Shown: positions 25,789-33,924, counted from the first letter of the stretch. The stretch: 62,404 bases of DNA from an uncultured Agromyces sp. (GCA_913053875.1 CAJXGN010000017.1:1-62404); one strand, 5' to 3'. Notes: a model not told the origin generated them from the letters alone. Program-made: numbers and translations.

Positions 25789-26862
25789 ATGGAACTCGGA
25801 ATCGGGGCATTCGGCGACGCGAGTCGCGACCCCAGCACGGGACAACGGATCTCGGAGGCGCAGGCCGTCCGCAACGTCGTCGAATCCATCACCGTCGCCG
25901 AACAGGCGGGACTCGACTGGTTCGGGCTCGGGGAGCACCACGTCCCGGAGTTCCCGGTCTCATCCGCCGCCCCCGTTCTGGCCGCGGCAGCACAGGTGAC
26001 GTCACGGATCAAGCTCTCCAGCGCCGTGACCGTCCTCGGCACCGACGACCCAGTCCGGGTCTACGAGCAGTTCTCCACCGTCGATGCCGTCGCCGACGGA
26101 CGCGTCGAGATGATCCCCGGCCGTGGCTCCTCGATCGAGTCGTTCCCGCTCTTCGGCTTCGACCTGCAGGACTACGATCGGCTGTTCGCCGAGAAGCTCG
26201 ACCTGCTGCTCGAGGTGAACCGGTCCGCGCACGTCACCTGGGAAGGGACGACTCGCCCCGCGCTCACCGGGCAGTACGTGCCGCCACGCGCCGAGCGCGG
26301 CCCGATCCCCGTCTGGCTCGGGGTCGGAGGCAACCCGAACTCCGTCATTCGCGCAGCACGCCTCGGACTGCCGATGGCGACCGGAGTCCTGGGTGGGAGC
26401 GCGACCCGGAGCGCGACCAACGCCGAACTGTATCGTCACGCAGCCGCCCGATTCGGCAGCCCGCCCGAGCAGACCCTGATCATGCTCGGGAGCCCGGGCT
26501 TCCTGATGGACGACGGGCGGAAGGCCCGGGACGCGTGGTGGCCGCACTGGCATCAGTTCATGACGACCGTCGGCGAGCAGCGCGGATTCCTTCCCCCGGA
26601 CCGTGGGTCGTACGACCGTGATTCCGGCCCGGGCGGCGGACTGCTCGTCGGCTCTCCCGAGGAGATCGCCGAACGCATCCTGCTCATGCACGAGCACTGG
26701 GGCCATGTGCGCCAGTACATCCACATCGACATGGGCGGCGTGCCACAGCGAGATCTGCTCCGGGCGATCGAGCTGTTCGGGACCGAGGTGCGCCCGATCG
26801 TGCAGCGCGAGCTCGGGAGCACCTCGGTCGATGAGCTGATGGGCCGTGCTACGGCGCGATGA
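25789..26862 (+). CDS. Luciferase-like (LLM class) flavin-dependent oxidoreductase 2
   Basis: 357 residues, clearly paralogous to the enzyme two genes upstream: GLGEHHVPEFPVSSAAPVLAA, MIPGRGSSIESFPLFGFDL and IPVWLGVGGNPNSVIRAARLGLP align with it throughout. GGGAGG six bases before the ATG marks the start. The HxlR gene, both LLM enzymes and the reductase form one divergon. The last 14 bases overlap the convergent SnoaL-like gene. Substrate unknown; detoxification of an electrophile is a reasonable guess because HxlR regulators often sense such compounds. Confidence 0.87.
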   Translation: MELGIGAFGDASRDPSTGQRISEAQAVRNVVESITVAEQAGLDWFGLGEHHVPEFPVSSAAPVLAAAAQVTSRIKLSSAVTVLGTDDPVRVYEQFSTVDAVADGRVEMIPGRGSSIESFPLFGFDLQDYDRLFAEKLDLLLEVNRSAHVTWEGTTRPALTGQYVPPRAERGPIPVWLGVGGNPNSVIRAARLGLPMATGVLGGSATRSATNAELYRHAAARFGSPPEQTLIMLGSPGFLMDDGRKARDAWWPHWHQFMTTVGEQRGFLPPDRGSYDRDSGPGGGLLVGSPEEIAERILLMHEHWGHVRQYIHIDMGGVPQRDLLRAIELFGTEVRPIVQRELGSTSVDELMGRATAR

Positions 26863-27214
26863 CCAGCCTGGAGATCCTGCCCTCCCGGAGCTCGAACCGG
26901 AAGGTCAGGTCGACCACGCCGCCGGGGAAGTCGCCCTCCAGATGCGCGAGCGTCGTCCACACGTTCGGCCCGTCCTGGCGCTGGCCGGTGGGGCTCGTCG
27001 TGTAGGTGTACTCCGCGCTGGTCCTGTCGAGCCATGCACGCACGCCGTCCAGGCCACGGTGATCGGTGCCCGCATCGGTGACGTGCGCGTCCGAGGTGAA
27101 GAGCTCGACGAGGGCCTCCCGACGATGCTCGGCGCCCTGGGCGGCCATGTAGGCGGCGACCGGGGACGGCAGGCTCGTGGCGTCGTATGCGTCGAAGGTG
27201 TCGTTCTGGGACAT
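26849..27214 (-). CDS. SnoaL/NTF2-like protein
   Basis: 121 residues, one NTF2-like fold: an N-terminal helix with YMAAQGAEHRREALVELFTSDAHVTD, then DHRGLDGVRAWLDR and a final beta region VVDLTFRFELREGRISRLVIAP. Family members are small cyclases, isomerases or stress proteins; the pocket residues do not specify a reaction. AGGAG lies upstream of the ATG. It overlaps the convergent LLM gene by 14 bp and is separated by 89 bp from the TRIC/UPF0126 gene on the same strand. Confidence 0.82.
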   Translation of the reverse strand: MSQNDTFDAYDATSLPSPVAAYMAAQGAEHRREALVELFTSDAHVTDAGTDHRGLDGVRAWLDRTSAEYTYTTSPTGQRQDGPNVWTTLAHLEGDFPGGVVDLTFRFELREGRISRLVIAP

Positions 27215-27303
27215 GGGTGTTACTCCTGTTCGTGAGTGTGCTCGGTGGTGTGCGGGACGGCAGGGTGCCGCCCCGGGTTCGGCTCCGCGCAGATGGCGCG
27301 GGG

Positions 27304-27969
27304 TCAGGTCTGCTCCGGCATGGGTCGGTGGCGCCGGGTGAGGGGCCGTTGCTCCGGAACGGTCCAGCCGAACAGCACGGCCGCCAGGCGAACCAGCGTC
27401 GTCAGCCCGACGCAGATCAGCGCGGCGATGGGTACGGGCGCCCCGAACCGGATCAGCAGCACGAGGACCCCGACGCCCGTGCCGGCAGCGACGGCGTACA
27501 GCGTTCCGACGTGCAGGAAGGAGACCGGCAGGCCGAGGAGGACGTCACGGAGCATTCCTCCGCCGATCGCCCCGAGGACGCCGACGACCACCGCACCCGC
27601 CTCGCCGACGCCGAGCGAGAGGGCCTTCGTCGCGGCGATGGCGCCGAAGAGCCCCATCACCACCGCATCGAGCGGGGTGATCAGCCAGGCGAGGTGAGCG
27701 ATCGCCGCCTGGAGTGCCATGCCGACGAGGGCGGCTGACCCGGCGACGACCAGGTACCAGTTCATCCAGATCACCACCGGGGGCTGGTTCAGGACGACGT
27801 CTCGCAGGAGACTCCCTCCGAGCGCGACGACGAGACCGATGATGAGGACGCCGAGCACGTCGATGCGCCGGTTGCGTGCGTCGGCGGCGAAGAGCGCCCC
27901 CTGCAGTCCGCCCAGTCCTGCGGCGAACAGCTCGACCCAGAGGGCGACCTGGAACGTGACCACTGCCAT
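27304..27969 (-). CDS. TRIC/UPF0126 family cation-channel-like membrane protein
   Basis: 221 residues with six to seven hydrophobic helices arranged as two repeats, each with a glycine-rich GGSLLRDV or GGGMLRDV motif, the hallmark of the UPF0126 family; prokaryotic relatives are trimeric intracellular cation-type channels. GGAGG precedes the ATG at 27969. It lies downstream of an alpha/beta hydrolase on the same strand with a 73-bp gap, so the two could be cotranscribed under the operator at 28841. Confidence 0.87.
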   Translation of the reverse strand: MAVVTFQVALWVELFAAGLGGLQGALFAADARNRRIDVLGVLIIGLVVALGGSLLRDVVLNQPPVVIWMNWYLVVAGSAALVGMALQAAIAHLAWLITPLDAVVMGLFGAIAATKALSLGVGEAGAVVVGVLGAIGGGMLRDVLLGLPVSFLHVGTLYAVAAGTGVGVLVLLIRFGAPVPIAALICVGLTTLVRLAAVLFGWTVPEQRPLTRRHRPMPEQT

Positions 27970-28042
27970 CGGAGTGCCTCCGATCCGTACGGGGTGGGCT
28001 CGCCGGATCTCCGCCGAGCCCACCCCGACGATCGTGGTGGGG

Positions 28043-28771
28043 TCAGCGGGCCCCCGCAGCCGCGAGCGGCGCGCGGGTGCGTGCGGATCGCGACGCCGTG
28101 ACGATCACGTCGGCGACGGTGTCGGACTGGGTGATGAACAGCGCGTGGCTGCCCGGGACGTTGGTGATCTCCGCCCCGATGCGCGCGGCCATGTGCTGGA
28201 GCATCGCCTGGTCGAACGCCTTGTCCTCGGTGGCGATCACTGCCCAGCTGGGCTTGTCGCGCCATGCGGCCACCGTGACGGCGCTGCCGAAGACCGACAT
28301 GTCGATGGGCACCTGGCTGTCGGCGAGGAATGCGGCATCGGCATCGCTGACATCTGCGGCGAACCCGGCCTGGAAGGCGTCGCGGTTGAGGAAGCCGTAG
28401 CCGTCCGGTCCGACATCGATGACGAAGTCGGGGGTCGGCGCGAAGCCCTCGTACTGCTGGGCGGTGGTCTCGCCCGCGTCGGGTGCCAACGCAGACACGT
28501 AGACCAGCCCAGCCACCTTGGGGTGGACGCCGGCCTCGGTGATCACGGTGCCGCCCCACGAGTGCCCGACCAGGATCGCAGGGCCGTCCTGCGCGTCGAG
28601 CACCCGCTTCGTGGCGGCCACGTCCGCCTCGAGGGAGGTGAGGGGGTTCTGGACGATCGAGACCCGATAGCCGCGAGTGGTGAGCACGTCGTAGACCCGA
28701 CGCCACCCGGAACCGTCTGCGAACGCCCCGTGTACGAGCACGACGTTCTTGATCTGTTCGTTGCTGGTCAT
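28043..28771 (-). CDS. Alpha/beta-fold hydrolase
   Basis: 242 residues. VVLVHGAFADGSGW near the N-terminus gives the oxyanion region; the nucleophile elbow is GHSWGG with S71. A late GSHALFITQ supplies the catalytic histidine region. The fold is close to esterase/haloperoxidase-like proteins. Location is cytosolic, as there is no signal peptide. The promoter region contains TGCAATATATTGCA at 28841-28854, 70 bp before the ATG, and the GntR regulator gene is divergent from it. Ester hydrolysis is likely; the substrate is unknown. Confidence 0.85.
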   Translation of the reverse strand: MTSNEQIKNVVLVHGAFADGSGWRRVYDVLTTRGYRVSIVQNPLTSLEADVAATKRVLDAQDGPAILVGHSWGGTVITEAGVHPKVAGLVYVSALAPDAGETTAQQYEGFAPTPDFVIDVGPDGYGFLNRDAFQAGFAADVSDADAAFLADSQVPIDMSVFGSAVTVAAWRDKPSWAVIATEDKAFDQAMLQHMAARIGAEITNVPGSHALFITQSDTVADVIVTASRSARTRAPLAAAGAR

Positions 28772-28840
28772 GAGTTTCTTCTTTCGCTAGCGACTCCGAG
28801 GAGCCGTGGGGTTGTGGTGGTGGATACAACACCTGCGATG

Positions 28841-28854
28841 TGCAATATATTGCA
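28841..28854. promoter_or_regulatory. GntR-type operator before the alpha/beta hydrolase gene
   Basis: TGCAATATATTGCA, a perfect 14-bp palindrome identical to the core at 19749-19762. It lies between the divergent hydrolase and GntR genes. Confidence 0.75.
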
Positions 28855-28909
28855 TGCTGCCGACGAATGGAAGAGGGGCCACGATTTGCGATGACATGGA
28901 CAAGTGTGC

Positions 28910-28921
28910 GCAATATATTGC
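28910..28921. promoter_or_regulatory. GntR-type operator abutting the regulator's own start codon
   Basis: GCAATATATTGC, the inner 12 bp of the palindrome, ends one base before the ATG at 28922. There is no ribosome site between them, so binding would interfere with the regulator's own transcription or initiation. Confidence 0.7.
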
Positions 28922-29581
28922 ATGCCGATTCCTCAGAGCGTCCCCGGTGTCGACCGTTCCCTGCTCCGCGATGACGTCTACCGCCGGTTGCGGGATGCGA
29001 TCGTCGACGGAACGTTCGTCCCGGGCGAGCAGTTGAAGGATGCCGAGCTCGCAGCGTGGCTCGGGGTCAGCCGGACGCCGATTCGCGAGGCGCTGCTGCG
29101 GCTCGGCGCCAGCGGGCTGGTCGTCGCGGTGCCCGGGCGGTCCACGACCGTGAGTGCCATCGACCCCGAAGCGGTTCGCGAGGCGCGCGACGTCGTGGCC
29201 GCCATGCACGTGCTCGCGGTGCGCGACACGGCGGGGAACCTGAGCGAAGCCGAGGTGGCGTGCATGCGCGACGCGAATCGGCGGTTCGCCGAGGCGGTCG
29301 AGGCGGGCGATGTCGCTGGTGCCCTCGCGGCAGACGAGGAGCTGCACATGGTTCCGGTCGCCGCGCTCGGGAATCATGCCATCGAGTCGGTGCTGAACCA
29401 GTTCGGACCGGTGGTCCGCCGGGCCGAGCGTCATCGCTTCGCGTCGGAGGGCGCGGAGTCCGTCGCGCGGCACGAGCGCCTCATCGGCTTCCTCGTCGAC
29501 GGCGACGTCGAGGGCGCCTCCGAGGTCACGTTCGAGATGTGGCACAGCCTGTCGGTCGACGATGCCGGAGGAGCCGACTGA
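28922..29581 (+). CDS. GntR-family regulator (FCD/FadR type)
   Basis: 219 residues. The winged helix reads DDVYRRLRDAIVDGTFVPGEQL then LAAWLGVSRTPIREALLRLGASGLV, the strongly conserved GntR N-domain, followed by an all-helical FCD effector domain with ADEELHM and RHERLIGFLVDGD segments. The start at 28922 is directly behind a copy of the palindrome found at four promoters of the window, so autoregulation is likely. It is the only GntR-type regulator present and is flanked by two of the operators. The predicted regulon is the adjacent hydrolase, the 31.1-kb hydrolase and ACC deaminase. The effector is unknown. Confidence 0.88.
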   Translation: MPIPQSVPGVDRSLLRDDVYRRLRDAIVDGTFVPGEQLKDAELAAWLGVSRTPIREALLRLGASGLVVAVPGRSTTVSAIDPEAVREARDVVAAMHVLAVRDTAGNLSEAEVACMRDANRRFAEAVEAGDVAGALAADEELHMVPVAALGNHAIESVLNQFGPVVRRAERHRFASEGAESVARHERLIGFLVDGDVEGASEVTFEMWHSLSVDDAGGAD

Positions 29582-29593
29582 CCGGTCCCGACG

Positions 29594-29893
29594 TCAGGGG
29601 TCGTACCGCCAGATGGCTCGCGGAAGGTCCACGCGAACGTCGCCGTCCCCCTCGACCAGCGGGGTCGCCTCATCGACGAACCGCGCGCGGGCGGTCCGGG
29701 CGAGTGCTCCGACCGGTCTGCCGGCGGCGTCGACGACCCTCCACCACGGCGCGTCGTGCCCGTTGCGTCGCAGGATCTGTCCGACGGCGCGCGCTCCCGT
29801 CCCGCTGATCCTCGCGACGTCCCCGTAGGTCAGCACATGGGCGCGCGGGATCGACGACACGATCCGCACCACACGATCCGCGACGTCACTCAT
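29594..29893 (-). CDS. Alkyltransferase-like (ATL) DNA-binding protein
   Basis: 99 residues, the DNA-binding half of an O6-alkylguanine transferase. The DNA-recognition helix ARAVGQILRRNGHDAP is present, but the PCHRV methyl-acceptor motif is replaced by APWWRVV, so there is no acceptor cysteine. ATL proteins bind O6-alkylguanine and hand it to nucleotide excision repair. The start overlaps the end of the upstream AlkC-type gene by eight bases, making an alkylation-repair operon. Confidence 0.88.
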   Translation of the reverse strand: MSDVADRVVRIVSSIPRAHVLTYGDVARISGTGARAVGQILRRNGHDAPWWRVVDAAGRPVGALARTARARFVDEATPLVEGDGDVRVDLPRAIWRYDP

Positions 29894-30995
29894 GATCCTC
29901 TCCGAACTCCTCGGAGAGGGTGAACTTCGCTGGTGGCGAGATCGCGCCGTTCGCCTGCACGGTCACGTGGTGCGCACCCGGGTAGTACCTCCGCGTCGTG
30001 ATGGGGTGGAAGGAGTGGGTCTTTCCGACGACGACGCTGGCGCCGGGTGCGAGGCGGCGCGAGCCGAGCTTGAACGTCTTCGGGCGCACGGATCCGTCGG
30101 CGCGTTGGAACCCGATCGAGTAGTCGATGGCGACGTTCGCCTCCGTGTCGCCGCGATTCGCGACCACGGCGGTGAATGCGAGTTCCCCGCTCCACGGGAT
30201 CAGAGAGCGTGAGATGCTCGGCTCCGAGACATCGAGCTGGTCCCCGGTGTATCCGAGGAGGACCAGCGCGTGAGGGTCGGCAGCCTTGACGAGCGTTCGC
30301 AATCCGTGCCGGATGACCCACTGGGCATTCTCGTCGGCATCGACCGCCCAGTCCGCCGCGGTCGTGGTGGCGACGGCCGGCTCGACCCGGCTCAGGTCGT
30401 TGAGGTGGTTCGCGACGGAGCGCCGGACGAACGCACTCGGATCGCGGTAGGTGGCGTCCAGGAGCCCGCGGGTCGCGCGCGGGTGAGTGAGGAGCCACGG
30501 TACCCGCTTGGCCCACGGAAGGTAGGGACGCGACCCCTCCGTCGCAAGCCGGCGGACGTGCTCGCTCTCGTGCGCCGTCCAGGTCTGCATGACGGCGAGG
30601 CTCCGCTCCGGCCTGGCGATCAGCATGCTCCGGACGGCGAACTCGCCGGTGAGGTCGACCGTGAGGCGGGAGAGGAGCTCCATCGCCGCGTCGAAGTCGG
30701 CTGTCGTCCCGGACTCCAGTGCGCGCGTGGTCAGGAACTCCGAGGTGGGCCAGATCATCCAGCCGCCGAACCGCGAGTCCTCCAACAGGCTCTGGACGAC
30801 GGTCGAGGCGGATGGGAAGCCGGCGGGGACGTCCTCGAGGAGTGCGTCACGCACGAGGTCCACGCGCCGTCGGAGGGGGAGGCCCTGCACGGCACGTTCC
30901 GCGCGGGCGAGAGCCGCGGCTTCCCTCCTGCTCCCGACGGACTCCACCGATGCCCGGAGCCGAGCGATCGCGGCACGGTCCAGCAGTTCGTCCAT
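29886..30995 (-). CDS. alkC: AlkC-type DNA alkylation repair glycosylase with Ig-like C-terminus
   Basis: 369 residues. Helical HEAT-like repeats occupy about 30-265, with the central block AHESEHVRRLATEGSRPYLPW and DPSAFVRRSVANHLNDLSR typical of AlkC/AlkD glycosylases, which remove positively charged alkylated bases such as N3- and N7-methylpurines without base flipping. The last about 100 residues form a beta-rich domain (FTAVVANRGDTEANVAIDYS) like the Ig-like domain of Pseudomonas AlkC. The ATG at 30995 is used; a GTG at 31022 with GGAG seven bases upstream is a credible earlier start. It is cotranscribed with the ATL gene. Confidence 0.85.
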   Translation of the reverse strand: MDELLDRAAIARLRASVESVGSRREAAALARAERAVQGLPLRRRVDLVRDALLEDVPAGFPSASTVVQSLLEDSRFGGWMIWPTSEFLTTRALESGTTADFDAAMELLSRLTVDLTGEFAVRSMLIARPERSLAVMQTWTAHESEHVRRLATEGSRPYLPWAKRVPWLLTHPRATRGLLDATYRDPSAFVRRSVANHLNDLSRVEPAVATTTAADWAVDADENAQWVIRHGLRTLVKAADPHALVLLGYTGDQLDVSEPSISRSLIPWSGELAFTAVVANRGDTEANVAIDYSIGFQRADGSVRPKTFKLGSRRLAPGASVVVGKTHSFHPITTRRYYPGAHHVTVQANGAISPPAKFTLSEEFGEDHE

Positions 30996-31057
30996 CGCAC
31001 CCAACGTGACCTCCCGCAGCACCGCTTCACTCCGACCCCTTGAGCCTAGCAGCAGTA

Positions 31058-31071
31058 TGCGATATATTGCA
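31058..31071. promoter_or_regulatory. GntR-type operator between alkC and an esterase gene
   Basis: TGCGATATATTGCA differs at one position from the 14-bp consensus. It sits between divergent genes, 36 bp before the esterase ATG and about 35-60 bp from the alkC start, so it could act on either. Confidence 0.65.
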
Positions 31072-31107
31072 CATCGCAACCACCACCCACCACGGAAGGG
31101 AACGGTC

Positions 31108-32058
31108 ATGACCGAGTACACGTTGGAGCCGGAGGCGCGGTCGTTCGCCCGGGCCGCCGGCGAGCCCCCCGCACTCATCGAGCGCGGCGTCGAGGGTGCT
31201 CGACGGCTGCTCGACGAGGTGCAATCCGAGCCCGTCGACATGCCCGCCGTCGATGCCGAGTGGATCACGGTGCCGGCGGACGTCGGTGACGTGCCGGTTC
31301 GGATCGTCAGGCCCGCGGCGGCGACCGGGTCGCTCCCGGTCGTGCTCTACGTGCACGGCGGCGGTTGGGTGCTCGGCAATGCCGGTACGCACGAGCGGCT
31401 CGTGCGGGAACTGGCGACCGGAGCCGGTGCCGCAGTCGTGTTCGTGGAGTACTCGCGATCGCCGGAGGTGAAGCATCCCGTCGCGATCGAGCAGGCCTAT
31501 GCCACTGCTCGCTGGGTCGCCGAGAAGGGCGCCGAGAAGGGGCTCGACGCGTCTCGGATGGCGGTCGCCGGTGACTCGGTCGGTGGGAACATGGCCGCCG
31601 TCCTCGCGATCCTCGCGAAGCAGCGCGGCGACGTCTCGTTCCTGCACCAGTCGCTGTACTACCCCGTGACGGACGCGCGCATGGACACTGCAAGCTACCG
31701 TGAGTTCGCGACGGGATTCCACCTGCGCGCGGACGCGATGGCCTGGTTCTGGGACCACTACCTCCCGGACGTCGACGCCCGTGCCGATGTCACCGCGTCC
31801 CCGCTGCAGGCGACCCGCGACGACCTGGAGGGGCTCCCGGACGCCTTCGTGGTCGTGGGCGAGAACGATGTGCTTCGCGACGAGGGTGAAGCGTACGGTC
31901 GCAAGCTCATCGAAGCGGGCGTTCGCACCGTGCTCGTGCGATACGACGCCACGATCCACGACTTCATGATGCTCAACCCGCTCCGCACCTCGGCGGCGAC
32001 GACAGCGGCCATCGATCAGGCGGTGCATGTCCTCCGGGCGGCCTTCGTCGGCGACTGA
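31108..32058 (+). CDS. HSL-family alpha/beta hydrolase (esterase)
   Basis: 316 residues. The hormone-sensitive-lipase motif HGGGW (83-87) and nucleophile elbow GDSVGG (S157) are intact, with the acid in GENDVLRDEGE and the histidine in IHDFMML, so the catalytic triad is complete. It lacks a signal peptide and should act in the cytosol on short-chain esters or related compounds. GGAAGGGAAC precedes the ATG. Its promoter region holds a copy of the GntR-type operator, linking it to the other hydrolase 2.3 kb away. Confidence 0.9.
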   Translation: MTEYTLEPEARSFARAAGEPPALIERGVEGARRLLDEVQSEPVDMPAVDAEWITVPADVGDVPVRIVRPAAATGSLPVVLYVHGGGWVLGNAGTHERLVRELATGAGAAVVFVEYSRSPEVKHPVAIEQAYATARWVAEKGAEKGLDASRMAVAGDSVGGNMAAVLAILAKQRGDVSFLHQSLYYPVTDARMDTASYREFATGFHLRADAMAWFWDHYLPDVDARADVTASPLQATRDDLEGLPDAFVVVGENDVLRDEGEAYGRKLIEAGVRTVLVRYDATIHDFMMLNPLRTSAATTAAIDQAVHVLRAAFVGD

Positions 32059-32072
32059 CTGCGCGTGAGTGC

Positions 32073-32765
32073 TCAGGCGTCGCGCAGCGACATCCGCTCC
32101 AGGCCGTCGAGCACCAGGTCGAGCGCGAAGCCGAACTCGGTCGCGTCGTCGCACCAGCCGATCGTCGAGTCGGGGTCGTCGTGCGCGACCTCGGCGAGCA
32201 TGGCGACGAGGTGCGGCGTGCGGGCGGCGAGCGCCTCCGCCGCGGCCGCATCCGGCTGGCTGTCATCGGTCACCAATTCCTGGCTGAACCCGAACATGCG
32301 GCTGCCGAGTGCGTGCATGGCGTGGTGGATGAGGTCGTACGAGAACCCGCCCGAGCGCAGCGTGCCGACCACGGCGTCGGCGTAGCGGGCCGTGATCGCG
32401 CCGGGGAACGCCCGCGTCTGCATGATCACGGTGGCCCACGGATGCCGCAGCATGACCTGCCGCGCTGCGAGGATGCGCGCGCGCAGCGACGCCTTCCACT
32501 CGGGGTCGTGCTCGGGCACCGCGTAGCCGCCGGTCGCCGCCTCGACCTCATCGAACACGAGCTCGACCAGGCCGTCGAGCACGGCGTCCTTGTTGGGCAC
32601 GTGGTAGTAGAGCGACATCGGCTCGACGCCGAGCCGCTCGGCGAGGCGGCGCATGGTGACGGCCTCGAGGCCCGACTCGTCGGCGAGTTCGAGCGCGTCG
32701 CGCAGCACGCGGTCGCGCGTGAGCGGTGCGCGCCTCGTCTCGCGCTGCCCGGCCGTCGACGTCAT
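32073..32765 (-). CDS. TetR-family regulator
   Basis: 230 residues. The N-terminal helix-turn-helix (ALELADESGLEAVTMRRLAERLGVEPMSLYYHVPNKD, about 25-60) belongs to the TetR family, and the C-terminal half has the TetR_C type layout. AGGAGG lies before the ATG. It is divergent from an alcohol-dehydrogenase-like gene, and the gap carries three TACARCGTA copies, so it most likely represses that gene and itself. The coding sequence regains the host GCATCCG word (near 32.24 kb) that the block upstream of it lacks. Confidence 0.9.
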   Translation of the reverse strand: MTSTAGQRETRRAPLTRDRVLRDALELADESGLEAVTMRRLAERLGVEPMSLYYHVPNKDAVLDGLVELVFDEVEAATGGYAVPEHDPEWKASLRARILAARQVMLRHPWATVIMQTRAFPGAITARYADAVVGTLRSGGFSYDLIHHAMHALGSRMFGFSQELVTDDSQPDAAAAEALAARTPHLVAMLAEVAHDDPDSTIGWCDDATEFGFALDLVLDGLERMSLRDA

Positions 32766-32781
32766 GGCGACCTCCTTCGTC

Positions 32782-32854
32782 CCGTACAGCGTACGGCGAG
32801 GGGTTGACGACCCCGCTGCGACTCGCTATCTTACAGCGTAAGTCGTACAACGTA
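32782..32854. promoter_or_regulatory. Three TACARCGTA sites, probable TetR operators
   Basis: CCGTACAGCGTACGG (32782-32796) and CTTACAGCGTAAG (32830-32842) are palindromes around the same TACAGCGTA core, and TACAACGTA follows at 32846-32854. They occupy both sides of the divergent promoter region. Confidence 0.75.
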
Positions 32855-32880
32855 AGGTTACGACTCGAGGGGAGCCCGAC

Positions 32881-33906
32881 ATGACCACCACCACACGACC
32901 GTCCGCCGCCACCGCATCCGCCAGCACCGACACCATGCGCGCCGCCGAGTACCGCCGGTTCGGCCCGCCCGAGGTCGTCGCCGTCACGGGTGTGCCGAAG
33001 CCCGCGCCCGCGCCCGACGAGCTGCTCGTCCGCGTGCATGCGAGCACCGTGAGCGTCGCCGACCACCGCATCCGCAGCCGGCGGGTGCCACGCGGACTCT
33101 GGCCCCTGGTCGCGCTCACCATGGGTGTGTTCCGCCCGCGCGTCCACGTGCTCGGCATGGAGGCGGCCGGCACGGTCGAGGCGGTCGGCGCCGAGGTCAC
33201 GCGGTTCGCACCCGGCGACGAGGTCGTGCTCATGCGGGGGTCGCGCTTCGGCGGACACGCTGAGTACGTGACCGCCCGGGAGGCCGGCACCGTGGCGAAG
33301 AAGCCCGCCGCCCTGTCGTTCGAGGAGGCCGTCGCGGTCGTGTTCGGCGGCTACACGGCGGTGTCGTACTTCGGCCACGCCGAGATCGGAGAAGGCACGC
33401 GCGTGCTCGTCAACGGGGCATCCGGCGCCGTGGGCACCATGGCCGTGCAGCTCGCCGCCCACCGCGGTGCGGTCGTCACCGGGGTGACGAGCGGTCGCAA
33501 CGTCGAGCTCGTCCGCTCGTTGGGCGCCGCCCGGGTCATCGACTACGAGACCGAGGACTTCGCCGCTGGCGATGAGACGTGGGACGTGATCGTCGAGTGC
33601 GTCGGGAACGCACCGTACCCACGGGTGGCCGACTCGCTCGCCCCGGGCGGAGCGCTGCTGCTGGTCATCACCGACCTCGCCGGCATGCTCCGCGCGAAAC
33701 GCGACTCGCGCCGCAGCGGCGGCGTGGTCACGGCATCGGGCGCCGCCCTCACGCAGGAGCAGTTCGCCGACCTGCTCGAGCTCGCCGCGAGCGGCGCGAT
33801 CCGACCGGTCATCGACCGCACCTACGACCTCGACGACATCGTCGAGGCGCACCGCTACGTCGACACGGGGCGCAAGCGCGGCTCTGTCGTCGTGCGGGTG
33901 CCCTGA
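32881..33906 (+). CDS. Zinc-independent quinone oxidoreductase-like dehydrogenase (MDR family)
   Basis: 341 residues. The N-terminal GroES-like domain begins at MRAAEYRRFGPPEVV, and the nucleotide-binding motif NGASGAVGTMAVQLAAH near residue 180 indicates NADP(H). The Cys/His zinc ligands of classical alcohol dehydrogenases are absent, as in quinone reductases. GAGGGGAGC precedes the ATG. The divergent TetR regulator probably derepresses it in response to its substrate or an electrophile. The terminator at 33925-33963 follows. Confidence 0.88.
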   Translation: MTTTTRPSAATASASTDTMRAAEYRRFGPPEVVAVTGVPKPAPAPDELLVRVHASTVSVADHRIRSRRVPRGLWPLVALTMGVFRPRVHVLGMEAAGTVEAVGAEVTRFAPGDEVVLMRGSRFGGHAEYVTAREAGTVAKKPAALSFEEAVAVVFGGYTAVSYFGHAEIGEGTRVLVNGASGAVGTMAVQLAAHRGAVVTGVTSGRNVELVRSLGAARVIDYETEDFAAGDETWDVIVECVGNAPYPRVADSLAPGGALLLVITDLAGMLRAKRDSRRSGGVVTASGAALTQEQFADLLELAASGAIRPVIDRTYDLDDIVEAHRYVDTGRKRGSVVVRVP

Positions 33907-33924
33907 CCGGGGCAGCAGGGGCGG

